Source: Augochlora pura
Lineage: Eukaryota > Arthropoda > Insecta > Hymenoptera > Halictidae
Direction: 5' to 3'
DNA length: 64,000 nt
Assembly (NCBI RefSeq): GCF_028453695.1
Contig: NC_135774.1
Location: forward strand, 3,968,001 to 4,032,000
The first letter of the stretch is position 1. Every line of letters begins with the position of its first letter. Below the pieces are notes generated by a model. That model saw only the letters and a list, made by a program, of their open reading frames with translations, had not been told where the DNA came from and searched no databases. Made by a program: the position numbers and the translations under genes. This document shows positions 46,501 through 58,486 of this stretch, piece by piece.

Positions 46501-49500
46501 TTACGATCGGGGTGGAGTCCAAACTTCTGCTTAACTATCCGAAATAATAATTGTTGTGCAACGATCTTTTCAATATTGATTGCAATAGTTGCGCTTTCTA
46601 GACTCATCGATGCATTCACGGGCATTCCCTTCGTTCGTGCACTGGAGAGTAGAGATATGTTGGTGCAGAGCTATATAACCACCGCAAATTCGAGGACCAC
46701 GTTCTTCGGTTGACGCGCGTGGGGGATTGTTACTACTGTCTATTCTTGATTAGGTGTATCGCGCTCATTGCGCGGGGCTTCATCAAGATGCGACAAGGTG
46801 GCCCGACTACATCATTATTGAATGATAATTCCCGATCACCCCCTTGGGAGAAATGGTTGTTCCCCGTTCCAGGTCGATACCTCTTGGCACCCTACTACCG
46901 CGTAACCCAACTTCGCTATAACGTCGGCATCCATTATACCATATAATACTCCTGGTCTCATACGGCCGCCAGTGTGTGCACTCTCGTATCCTTAGCGCAG
47001 ATTTACGCTCCTGTACGTGCAATTAAATACGTTCAGTTCAATGTTCCTTCGTGCAGCAATTAAAATTTCATTAGAGCGTGTCAAAAAGTTTAATCAAGGT
47101 CCGCGGCGCGGAGAACGTGTATTGTGGCTGTCGTTATGGAACAAATTATGCGCACGAGACCGATGGCAAAGTCAAATTTTATGCAATTCTATGGACGTGG
47201 CCGAACGAGGCAGAATAAAGTTCTTCTTGTACGATTGTTTAACTTGGTTGGAAAGAAATTTACTTTTCAAAATCTAAGACACTGCACTTTTTTATAGTAT
47301 TTATGCCAGTGTTTATGGATCTTTCATGGAAAATAATTGATACACCGTGTATTCTCTGTGTTAGACGTGTGATCCGAAGCTGTATATTCAAATGATTATA
47401 GACTGTTTATAGTTAGTTGTTGTTAAGATTTCATAAAGCGAAGGCGTCCGTCTTTCTACTTGTCGATTTTCTATCTTTTAATAATGTAAGTTTGCATGTT
47501 ATTAAATGCATTTGTACAAAAATACTGTCCTGTTTTAACCAAAGACCTTTCTCAGTTGAACATTGGAAACTGCGTTCTTATGTGATTAAACTTTATATTG
47601 ATTAATAGAATATGATTATTTATGTAAATTTCAATTTTATAGATTGTTTTGTGAAAATTAATTGGTTTTGTTCGACAAAATTCAGAACAAAATGCTGTCA
47701 ATTGTTGTGCACGTTGTATACTGACTAGATACAATTCGAATACGAATTTTTGGTAACTAATACCTATTGAATTAGATAGTACGCATTATTAGGGTTATAC
47801 GTTTCTTTACCATTTTCAATAAATCATTTTCAGATAATAACTTTTACAGAGAAGAACTGAAAGCATCAGCATGTATAATCACATGAACTCCTGAAAACAA
47901 AGTTTACAGGTTGTAAAAATGATTAATATTTTCTATGATTTTATAATTATACAAATAAATTAAATAAGTTTAGTCGCATGTGAAAATTTACCATGAAATA
48001 AGTTTCAGATCAGTTATCGGTATAAGAGAATAATTTCATGTTGTTGAAGATATAACATAATTAACAATAAAAAAAATTATATTATAGATATAATATAATT
48101 AGCAATTGTTAGCACATCGACGGCGCCTTTTTAGAATATTAAATGGAGACCTGTTCAAGACACACGTCTTCAACGATTCCTTTTGTAAGATACCGAAGCT
48201 GATATTTCTTGATTATAAGTAAACGGCAAAATTTCATGTAAACGTTAGAAATGCCGATAGGGACCAATTCATGATGCGAATCATCAACGATTTCCCCTGA
48301 AAAATATGAAAACTGTACTAAACACTTTTATATAAATTTCGACTTTCACGTATAAATGTTTATTGCAACCAAAAAGTTCTCCGAGGTGAAAGTATAATAT
48401 AAATATAATACACGTTTCTTAACGTGTCTCCATTTTATTTTACAGTCTTTAGAACACAATAGGTAAGTAAAGATCTTTAAATTACAAGGAACATTCGGTA
48501 CGGTAGTTTAGAAAAAGATTTAATCGTACGTCAGTTGCCGAAGAAATAATGGATCTTCGGCGTAATTGGTGAATGAGCTCATTCCAGAATATCTCGAAAA
48601 CGGAAGGCATGCGGCAGTTAAACGGTTCAGCATTTGGAAGATATGCAGTCGATTCTGGCAAAATCTATCTGTAATCGTACTCGTGCTATCGAAATGACTC
48701 GAATATGATATTATCGACGATAATAACTGGCGCGACCCGTTCAAAAATTAATATCTCGGCGAAATCACTAGCACACTCGTTGCTGGAAAGTGAATGTAAT
48801 CAAGCGGCCGATATAACGCAATTATCGTTCTGTGTCTTTATCGTCTAATTAAAACTAGCTGCGTCGCCGATATATGCGGCGTTTATCTACAATCGAATTA
48901 ATCGGAGAACATTTCGAATCCTTTTAAATAACCCGATAAAACGCGACGCCCAACGGCCGTTAAACAAAGATCTCATAAAATTCAATGATTTCTCTCTCGG
49001 TGTTATGTGTTTTTCGTATTAATTGTTTACCGTTCAACACCGCTTCGCAACTCCGAGCGAGAATACATTGACCGTAGAATCGTATATCCGTGAGGTTCCT
49101 GAAAAAAATTAATTTGGCCGAATACAATCGTGCACATGATAGCCGAATTTTTGGGAGAAACGTGTTTGAAAATTTATTTGCGTGTATTTTATTCTTCGAT
49201 TATTTTAATGTTTGTCAATTTTTATAAATATTGCACTTTCATAAATAGTAACTCTCTTTGCTATAGATAATTGTCAAGTTATAGTTAAATTATAAAATAT
49301 AAAAAAATGTTTACTGTAATAATCCTTTTTCATATCGTAAATTACTCTTTGTATTTTGAACTTTTAATTTTGTAATTTGGTATTTTCTAATTATACTTTT
49401 TTTATATTCAAATATTCTACAAAATAGATTACTATTCGATCGTAAAAATGTATAAGGGAATGATATTTTCTAATTAATTAGTTAAACCGTAAATATATGT

Positions 49501-52202
49501 GTTTGAAATCTGCTAATAGTGAATATTGTGATTCTATCACCTGCTTCAAGCATACCTTTTTCATCAATGATCATGGGAGACAAATGCATGATCGTTTTGA
49601 TTCACAATTGAAATACGTATACCAATTTCCCGACGTTCACAATTTTACTGTATATGATATTTACTGACACTATATTCAATGTTATCATAATCTCGGTTTT
49701 TTCATACTTTTGCTCACCAATGTGAAACAAAATGGCTTGTGAAGGAAAATGGGAAACAATACGTGCGACTCCGTCCGCGATGAATTGTAAGTAAACACGG
49801 TGTTTGTGGGTAGAGCAGTTCTTTTATTTGACCGCCGCGCCGCGCCGCAGCCGATATTCTTGGAGGGCAGTCGAAGCTGGCAGAGGGAACAAAAATTTTT
49901 ACGGTGAGATAGGTATTGGGAAGAGGCCAATAAGTCTTCTATCGAATTTATTTGGCAAACACCTTCGCGTCTGGTGTTTCATGTCGGCCACCAAATATAA
50001 CTTGAATCGAGGAGAATTCTTTTCCCTTTTAGTTTTGCCGGTGAGTGACGTGAAGAAGCCTTGCTTCTGGAAACTTCCTGAACGGCTTCCGTTACCTTAT
50101 TTTTTCCCGTGGACCACCTTCCTCCAAGATATTTGCTTTTGTCGAAAGAATTTACTCTTTAGCACTGTCTAATTAGTAAGAGATACTCCCAAATGAAAGT
50201 TGTCAAACCTCAATCGTATAACTGGGTCGCTTTTCATCCGTACCAGCTCTGTAACAAACTCTTACCAACTAACGCGTATAATTTGATTTCCTAATTTCAG
50301 TTTTTATACGAAAATATAGTCAAACAAAATTTAATTTTTCTGGCAATTGAATGCAAGATAGAAAATAAAGCGTGTTATATATGAAGACTGCGAAGCTTTA
50401 TGCAAAACAAGAATATTCTTTAACGATTGCATAAAGCAACAGCTAAATGAAAATATATTTTTTCTTTTAACGATGTTTATACAGTGCAAGTAATGCTGTA
50501 GTACTTTTAAATGCTTCTTGTGCCTGTAGTGTTCTGTGTTTTATTTATCCATTTTTGTTATAAACGCATGTAATTCACAGTCTATTTATTTACAGCGTGT
50601 CAAAATTAGGTACAAAAAATAATACTATTCAGTAGAAATCAATTGCGCGTCTGTGCGATTACATACTAATTCCACTTTTCGTTACACTATAAGCCACGCA
50701 AACTTAATGCATATTACAACTCAGTTTTCACGAAGACGAAGTCTTATGAAAAAGTGTTATTCTTCTTCTTCGACTTATTTTTTGACGTAAAATCAGCCCC
50801 TATTCGGTTATACCATGTTACATGACACCATGTATAGTTGAAATTTATATTTTTTAAGCATCTCCATGTTTTTGCCTGCTGCTTTTATATATAAAGATCT
50901 GCATCCATTTACAATATAAAAAAAAAGCTAAAACATATTTAAAGAATTTGTATATTGTCTAGCATGTTTTCAATTGCGTAACATTCTATTCAGTACTTTG
51001 AATTATTTCATTGCTATAGTAACAATTCTAATAATTAAAGAAATATGCATTTAATAACAAAATCTATCCACGCTTCCAGCTAATTGACACTTTATTTGCT
51101 CAGATTTGAGCATTAATTGTTACCACAATCTACCATATTATATTTTGTAAATAAGAATATTGAAAACGTAAATAACGTGATACAACATAATCTTCAATCT
51201 AAATTGAATTTAATTAAATACTTTAGTTTTATGAATTTGTAAAGTTGTTGGTGTGTGATTGTCAACGCGTTAAGAGAGAAAGCTTCTAGTGTAGAAGCTA
51301 TTTCACTCGAATAACAAATGTTCGAAAACTGGAGTTTGTAATGAATAAAAAGGGAGTTTGGAGAGGAAAGAATTACGCAGAAGCGAGAGTAATCAATAAC
51401 TTCGATGTTGTCATGCTCTTCAACGAATACAAGCGAACTATTCGATTTGTCTTTTTTCCGCATTGTTGCTTTTTCGCTGGGAATAAAATATTCATCGTTG
51501 GGGAATGGCTGGTTGGTTGGCTTTTAATGGGAAGCGTGAAAAATTTTTAATTCCTTTTTCCGGTTACGGATTTCGTTGTTTACCGGTTTTGGGGCTCCGT
51601 TAAATGGATCGATGGAAATTTTTAAGTTCTGCGAAATAATTTACAATCGGCACACCGCATTGCGGCTGGTTACCAAATCGAATACGTCTACGGACGTGTG
51701 CACTCCATCGGCGTTTTGCGTTCCCCTCTGAGAATACAGATTTCGGGATGTGTGTTCGTGGAAAGTTCTTAAGAAAATACGATCCGAGCAATCGGTATCG
51801 GAGTGCGAAGTCTAGTTCGAACTTTCTCGACCACTCCACCTCGGTCGTCCGACTAAGGAATCTTCTTGAAACTCTTCTGAGTTCATCGGAAGGAATGCTG
51901 CTCCTCCATTCGGTGATAAACAACAGTTATTCGAGTTACCAATTATTCACGGTATTGCATTATGTCCGCTTGGAGACGAGGAAACTTGTAACTCCAAATG
52001 GCTGAGTGTCATCTGTACGCAACGATTTTTCATCTCATGAACGGTAAAGTTTACGATATTGATAAAATCAGATATCGTAACTGTCGTAATAAAATAATTA
52101 AGACAATAACTTGTTTGATACAGACGCTTGGTTGCTTCTATTTACACTTTATTTACAACACTGTACAGGTATGTATAATGTTTGCGATTTCTGAATGTGT
52201 TT
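46501..52202. other. Long non-coding stretch, probably intronic or intergenic
   Basis: Alternating AT-rich and GC-moderate segments carry no convincing exon. Zones of higher GC and CpG at 46590-47000, 48500-49090, 49800-50130 and 51570-51990 hold overlapping short frames on both strands with no domain I recognise. The element-end motif CGCATGTAATTCACAGTCTA at about 50570 links to the small repeat family described at 29827-29984. Confidence 0.35.
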
Positions 52203-52360
52203 GAATGCGTTATGTTCGAGTTATAATTCGATCTTAGTATGAATGCGTTATGTGTGAATGTTACGTTCGTTCTTAGTTATAAATGCGTTATGTATGAATG
52301 TTTACTTTGATCTTTGTATGAATGCGTTATGTTTGAATGTTTGCTTTGATCTGTCTTTCG
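52203..52360. repeat. Degenerate tandem repeat, about 39-bp unit, four copies
   Basis: Units start with GAATGCGTTATG or AAATGCGTTATG at 52203, 52241, 52281 and 52320. Each is followed by a GTGAATGTT/TTTGAATGTT block and a TTCGATCTTAG or TTTGATCTTTG block. Period 38-40 bases. Confidence 0.8.
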
Positions 52361-52917
52361 TTCGTCGTGTTCTGTCTGTTGTCACCTCCGTTTTCCTTTG
52401 ATTGGTGGAGGGTAGTTTTTGGTGGAGGAAATGAAGCGTTTTTGATTAGAGATGTGTGTGTCGCAAGAAACTTGGAATGAGAAGTGGGAACTTTGGTAGA
52501 AAGTTCTGGTTTGTGTCGTCTTCTTTGTTACAGTAAATTGATGAATAGTTGTCCGTGCAACGGTACCGTAGGTCTGTTGCACGTGTTGTCCGTCCGTCGA
52601 GTCGAGTTTCGTTAAGTACCGTAGTCGTAAAGTGATTTCGTTCGAGGATTTTTTACCTATTGCCGATCTATTCGCATGTTTATGACTTAATGACTAAAGG
52701 GATGGCTAGGCACTTTCGACCTTCGGTGTTGCCGTCGCAACATTGTTTAAAAACTGTATTTTAAATCTTTCAACGACTGTAGCTCGACTCCGGTTCAACC
52801 GATTTCGATCAAATTTTTAGCACACGTAAAAGTTACCGAGGTACGAGACACATCCAGTGGCGCCACCTACATTTGAATTATTTCGGGCTAATTCAGCTTT
52901 TTAGATCTGTTCACTTA
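52361..52917. other. GC-moderate non-coding stretch
   Basis: No gene is recognised. GGATGGCTAGGCACTTTCGA at 52700 resembles GGGTGGCCAGGTACTTCCGA at 63780, a possible trace of a dispersed repeat. Confidence 0.3.
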
Positions 52918-53141
52918 CAGTCGGTCACGAAAATATTCGGACACCACTATAGTTTTGACTATTATATTCCGTACTTCAGAAATGTAAACAGTGAGAACAA
53001 AAAGAGGTTTCACGTATGTTACTATGCAGTGTGTAGTTTATAAAAACGTAAGAAATATTTGTTTACGGTACGCGATTACTTAACTAATAAAAGAAAAACG
53101 GAAAGTACGCTCATTTTCATGTCACGGAAATATTCGGACAC
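52918..53141. mobile_element. Isolated IR/DR end of a second Tc1-like element
   Basis: TA is followed by CAGTCGGTCACGAAAATATT and CGGACACC, and about 200 bases later by GTCACGGAAATATTCGGACA. The two direct repeats sit at the same spacing as in the terminal repeat of the element at 33997-35871, and share the AATATTCGGACAC core, but the sequence between differs. It is therefore one end of a related but distinct Tc1 element. No opposite end or transposase frame was found downstream. Confidence 0.7.
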
Positions 53142-54626
53142 TTGCTATACTTCTCAAGTTTCCAGGTTCCAGGAACTGACTGAATCAATGTTTGTAAACA
53201 TATCATTCATGGTGATATGTAGTAGGTGACGTCACGGTTTAGTCGGCAGCTTCAACCATTGAACACATTTTGTATTTCGAGTTTTTGTAAATTTATTGCC
53301 AATTTAAGATTTATTTTTTGTTACTAAAATTCAGAATTGTGGAGAAAAAGATGTATTGGTTGTAAATTATTTTAATCCCACTCTGATAATAAACACATTT
53401 CCGTTAACGATTTCATTTACTAAAGTTTTTCCAATAATTGTTGGCGAATTAAGTGAATTTAATGAGCTTCGAAAAGAGGTTAATATATCTATTAAATACT
53501 TCAAGGAAAATAACTATGAAAACGACCTATTATATTCAATGATTATTTCGCACACCTAGCTTATAAAATAAATTGCTGATAATGAATATTACCAAAGATT
53601 TAGTATAACAAAATTCTATTACAATGAAATTGCGAAATAAATTTCTATGTTGTATTTTAGCATTTCAAATACGAATTAAACAAGACTAAAGTCTATAGTC
53701 ACATATCAATGGTAAAAGATATGCAGAATGCTCTTTTTTATTTTATAAATCTCAATAAATCGTGTTCTTCCTTTAATAACTCACAAGGGAACGTTTGGGT
53801 TTCCGAGCTTATTAATTAAAGGTATAAAGGAGATTGCTTCAACAGAAGTAGTTAAGAGAAGTATTTATGGTTGTGTAGGTTCTGAAGTCAAAAGTAAAAC
53901 TTTTCAAACCTTCAAAAAAGGAGGACGGAGTCAAAGTTCATGAAGCTTTGCTCTTCTACAACTTTCACAGGAGAAATGCCCTGGAGACCATTTTCATTTC
54001 CATGAAAACTGTTTAGTTTTTATGTACAGAGTGCGTCATTCAAATTGAAGCACTTTAGTACTCCAGTTTATATTTACAAATCAGAATAGCTTTGCAACGA
54101 AGCAGCAGCCTGCTGAGATGAACAATCCCACTATTAAAGCAAGAGACTACACCAGCATTTTAAGGAATTTTAAATCATCGATATTTTAAATATTACGGCA
54201 GGTAATGTACGTCGGTATATTATTTAAAGGACGAGGGAGACTAGAAAAGGTCTTTTAATATAGGCGTATAAAATTACTCGAAAATGTCAAATCGCCTTTT
54301 GTAATCAGAACTGCAAGCATTAGTATGAAATAGAATTGCTATAATAATGGAAACAAATAATATACAACAAAAGTCTAGTGACATTCGTAGAACTATTAAC
54401 TTATAAACATACATATTTCTGCGATATCATACCTTTTCATCATCGTCCATCATTGAATTTCCATGAAATCTAAATTACTGATATCATTTCTGTCATAGAA
54501 ATGTATAAATTAATATACGGATTAATTTCACACAAATGGTTCGTAATATGTAATGTTAATTTACACACGCTCGTGTTGCGTCTCTTAATTGGATATTAAT
54601 ATTAGCAAAAATTGATTTACGTAAAA
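53142..54626. other. AT-rich non-coding stretch
   Basis: No gene is visible. The 67-codon frame at 53356-53559 has random AT-rich composition. A moderately GC-rich patch at 53920-54000 is unexplained. Confidence 0.35.
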
Positions 54627-54699
54627 TTAACACACTGATGACCGGCCACGACTTAATTCGTGTTCTTATTGTGAATTTTTATTCTCAACAGTGTGTTAA
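54627..54699. mobile_element. Possible 73-bp TTAA-flanked element
   Basis: TTAA at 54627-54630 and 54696-54699 enclose ends CACACTGATGACCGG and CAGTGTG, a perfect 7-base inverted repeat (CACACTG). It would be a very short element. The repeat is short enough that chance cannot be excluded. Confidence 0.35.
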
Positions 54700-54720
54700 T
54701 TCAACAATTAACTGAAAACT

Positions 54721-54803
54721 ACACAACATGTTCGTAGTTTAACGTAACTTCATATTGATAACAAGTAATATAACATTGGTAGAATTTAACGAACATGTTG
54801 TGT
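54721..54803. repeat. Inverted repeat with 14-15-bp arms
   Basis: ACACAACATGTTCGT at 54721 is matched in reverse complement by ACGAACATGTTGTGT ending at 54803. About 53 AT-rich bases lie between. It could fold into a hairpin or mark the ends of a small element. Confidence 0.7.
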
Positions 54804-54965
54804 CGTATCGTTCGCCTCGTTGACGACTTGGATTTACGACCGGTTAACGAAGAAAGGGTGTAAGTCTAACTCCGGAGAATCCGTTTATTTACACTTTGTA
54901 CAGAAGTGATCTCGATATAATTGACGTCGCGATATATAATAGTGAAATGATTCCTTGATCTTGCT

Positions 54966-55095
54966 ACCTCGGTGCAAGAACAATTCTAACTTGATTCTAA
55001 CTTGATTCACTTGTTACTAAAACGATTCCAACTGACTGCACTCGATGCAAAAACGATTCTGACTTGCTGCACTTGATGTACAAACGATTCTAATA
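54966..55095. repeat. Tandem repeat, 31-bp unit, about four copies
   Basis: Units at 55009, 55040 and 55071 have period 31 and share AAAACGATTC and ACTGCACTTGATG-like blocks (for example ACTCGATGCAAAAACGATTC). A more diverged copy begins at about 54966. Confidence 0.75.
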
Positions 55096-55219
55096 TTTTC
55101 ATGTCGTGCTAGCCTTTAGGAAAACTCGGTTGCAGGAGGAATTTGGTGGAAGTGGAAAAGTGTTTAAAGTAGGGATGGAAAGGAACTCTGTGGTAGGGGA
55201 TGTTTTAGCAACGTTTGAC

Positions 55220-55329
55220 AGGGATTTCCTCCAGGCCTGAATTTACCGTAAAAATAGCCGTTCGCGGAGCGCTCGCGAGCCTGGCTTGGGCCTTCAGGCC
55301 TCTGTCCGCGGAGCCCTTTGGAAATCCCT
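55220..55329. repeat. GC-rich nested inverted repeat
   Basis: Outer arms AGGGATTTCC (55220-55229) and GGAAATCCCT (55320-55329) are perfect. Inner arms AGGCCTGAA (55233-55241) and TTCAGGCCT (55293-55301) are also perfect. The centre holds the near-palindrome CGCGGAGCGCTCGCG. The right side has 18 extra bases between its two arms. The structure is much richer in GC than its surroundings and could form a stable imperfect hairpin. Confidence 0.75.
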
Positions 55330-58127
55330 GAGGTTTATGATGCCAGCGTTCGCTATTGAGACCGAGAACAAGAGATTGTAAACCGATTACCATGCGTCGC
55401 GCGAAATATTAAAATTACTTGATGGATCGGTTCCTCAAAAATAGCCTTTTACCATTACTAGCATCATAAACTGTAAATTAGCCTTCCTTGTCTGAATGCC
55501 GTTCTTAGGGCCCGATGTCCAGGACGGAACAGAACAGATCAGAGGTACCGTTAACCGTCCAGACTGACTTGGACGATTTCTCGTAGCACTTTTAATGTCA
55601 TAAATTCCATGCAGGAATTTATCCATACAGGACACCCTCACGGCGCGACAAGAGGGTGTCGTCAATTTAAATAAGGCACTGATTATACTATGCAGCAGTC
55701 GGAAAAAACCAATCAGTGTCCCTTCTCTTATACCGAAATGGAAGTTCTCGCGGAAAGCCCCAAAAGCAGAAACGTCCACACTCCCAGACGAATTTCTGGT
55801 TCGACGAAACGATCACAGTCGAAACATTCGTCCACACACTCTTCTTTGAGACAGTCGTCGAGACTTTTCTTCAGCACACTGCGACGCGCACAGTTGTCGC
55901 TTCAACCAAATATTTTAACGTACGATTCTAGCGAAAATCTAACAACGGATATTACGAAAAAGTACTCCAGAATTCTCTTATTAATTTGACGAAGTACCGT
56001 GTCGCGTCGTGTGCCGTCCATCTACATCAGGATAGCTTCGCGACTTGTAACCGCGAAGATGATCTTTCGTGCGTCACACGCCGACACCCCTTATAACAAC
56101 AGGATTACTCTATCTTGCATCTAATTAATGCATCGTTTGAAAAGTATTGGCAGTTTTTATGGAACAAAATGCAAAAATTTTGTGTACCTGTGTGAGTGTT
56201 TTAAAAATTTAAATTGTACATTAACTAAACCATATCGAAAAGAATAAAACAAGCAATAATCTAAGGGAGCTTGATCTGACTCGTAACCTACGCAAGGAGA
56301 ATTTTATGTTATTTCAAGAAATTTTATACAATACTATGCAACTATAACCGTGAAAGATCTTTACCGGAATACTACTATTTGCATATACAATAAGTGGGTT
56401 AGAAGGCAATAAATAAATAAATTTTTATTTGTGTCTTCAAATGTAATCTATACGTGCTAAAACGTTAAAAAAACAAGTGAAATAAATTACAAAGTTACTT
56501 AACTCTAAATTATCTTAACAACAAATTCAGTCATAAAAATGTTAAATAATTCTGACATACACCACGACGAGTCTAACCCACTCATATAGTAAGCAAACGG
56601 AGTTAACTTTTAAAAAAGAGCAAATCATTTCTTTACCATCGAGGACATCAACTGAAATCGATTAAAAATGGAAAACTGACATAATTTTTATTGGACATTA
56701 TTATGCTGAATAACGTTCTCGCATTCTTAATATTGCAAATTCTCAGTTTTGGAGTGTTTCCTTCATTTTGATTCTTGGTATTTTTTAAGCTGAATGTGGT
56801 AGATGAGAAATTAGATTCTAAAATAAAGTCACAATTAACGATAAATGAAAAACGTAGATTATTTTGTACATATAATTTGTTCAACCCTCACCCCTTTCTC
56901 GGGACGATACTGCACTATATTTGACACTGTAAATTTCACTGTAAAATTGACAAGTAGAAGGCATCCGTGCCAGTCTGCAGATCGTTAAATAGAGAAGGGT
57001 AAGAACGAGGAAACGCGGAAAGTGCAGATGACGCGTCGTCGTCGTTGCGCGAATTATAATTAAATTGAATTACGCCACTTCGGTAGTTACTTAGAAATTC
57101 ATGCGAGATGTTAAGGTGGAAACTCGCTTGATGTCGTTCTATGAAAACTCCAGTTATGTCGTTCCGTCGCGAATAGAACGAGCGACAATAAGCAACAGTA
57201 ACACGTGTTACAACCACTTAGAAATTGAAAACGGATCTGTCTTCTCGCCGTTCACAGTACAAAGGGCCGATATCGCGCCGCGTGACTCTTTTACGGCATT
57301 ACAATGCGCCAGAAATAAAAGCGACGGTAGCACGACGCGATAATTAGCGGCCATACAAAATTAATGTAGCGTGGAATGCGAGAGAAAGATAAACTTTCGA
57401 GCACTTCGATAGCAGGGCGTCGCGCAGTCACGAACTCGTTGTTATCCATCATTAATAAAGCCGCGGAGCATTGCTTCTTCTACTATACGCTATAAACATG
57501 GGACAGATATGGCTGGCATCGACTGACGAATTAATCCGTTAGTCCCTTGTCGTTGTATCTCACGATCATTTATCACCGGGACAAAAGGAAGGCTTAGAAC
57601 GACCGACTTGTACGGGAACAAGCCATCGGCTGAAAAGTTTGACTGATAGAACTGAAGAGGATTTAAAAGCACGCCACAAAATTACTCGGAACTTCAGAGA
57701 TTATCGCTTTTCATCGTTCTACGGACAATATCGAGCCACTTTTTGGATGATGTAAACAATGGCTGAAAAATGACTACTCATTAGTAGGTACCATTCGTTG
57801 TAATAGTGAAATACAAAGGCTAATTCAGCTAGGAAAAACTTTGTTGCTAAAACTATGGTGGAATTCGAGAGAAACTAATTGCAATCATAATGTTCGTCTT
57901 AAACATCTATACGTACAAAGAAAGATTTGCAGAGGAACGATGGTATTTTTATAGTTGCTACAAAAAATTATCTGGTCAAAGAAAGACGTTTCTCATGACC
58001 TGTATACAATAATCTACAAAGGACAGAAATTTAAAGAAAAATGCAGTTTCTTTTTAGACACCTTAAATCCAACGAAATAAAATTAACAAATATACACGGT
58101 GTCCTATTCGAAGTACTTCACTTTCTC
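55330..58127. other. Non-coding stretch with GC-moderate zones
   Basis: The zones 55430-55990 and 56930-57680 are richer in GC and CpG. In the first, frames of 71-114 codons overlap on both strands and none has a recognised motif. I see no splice-bounded exon. They may be regulatory islands. Confidence 0.3.
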
Positions 58128-58484
58128 TTAATTTTTGTTAAAAATTCCAAATTTTTTGAATCGATAGCGAGTATTTTTTTCATTCGTCGATTCACCTCCG
58201 TATACGTGATTAATGTTTCTCGAAGAAACATTTGCGAGCTGCGCTATCATTCGATTTGAACTCGCACGGGAAATGTGGATGTAAATCGCGTTTTGTTTCC
58301 AACTGATTTTGAAGAACAATAAAATAAAAATGGGATAGAAACACGAAAAAATTGTACGATATGAATAAGAAGAATATCTTTAAAATTGATTAATAAGAAT
58401 ATCAAGCGCACCATACAATGAGTTCTCGCAGTTCAGCTGACTACAGACTAAACAAAAACGCTCATTTTATAGTTTTCAACCTAA
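58128..58484 (-). mobile_element. Truncated mariner, N-terminal part and one end
   Basis: On the minus strand the element end TTAGGTTGAAAACTATAAAA (from 58484, next to TA at 58485-58486) is followed by a frame at 58319-58128. That frame contains QLANVSSRNINHVYGGESTN and then EKNTRYRFKKF. This matches the helix-turn-helix of irritans-type mariner transposase and is closely related to the fragment at 60088-60288. No catalytic region or opposite end was found at lower coordinates. Confidence 0.7.
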
Positions 58485-58486
58485 TA

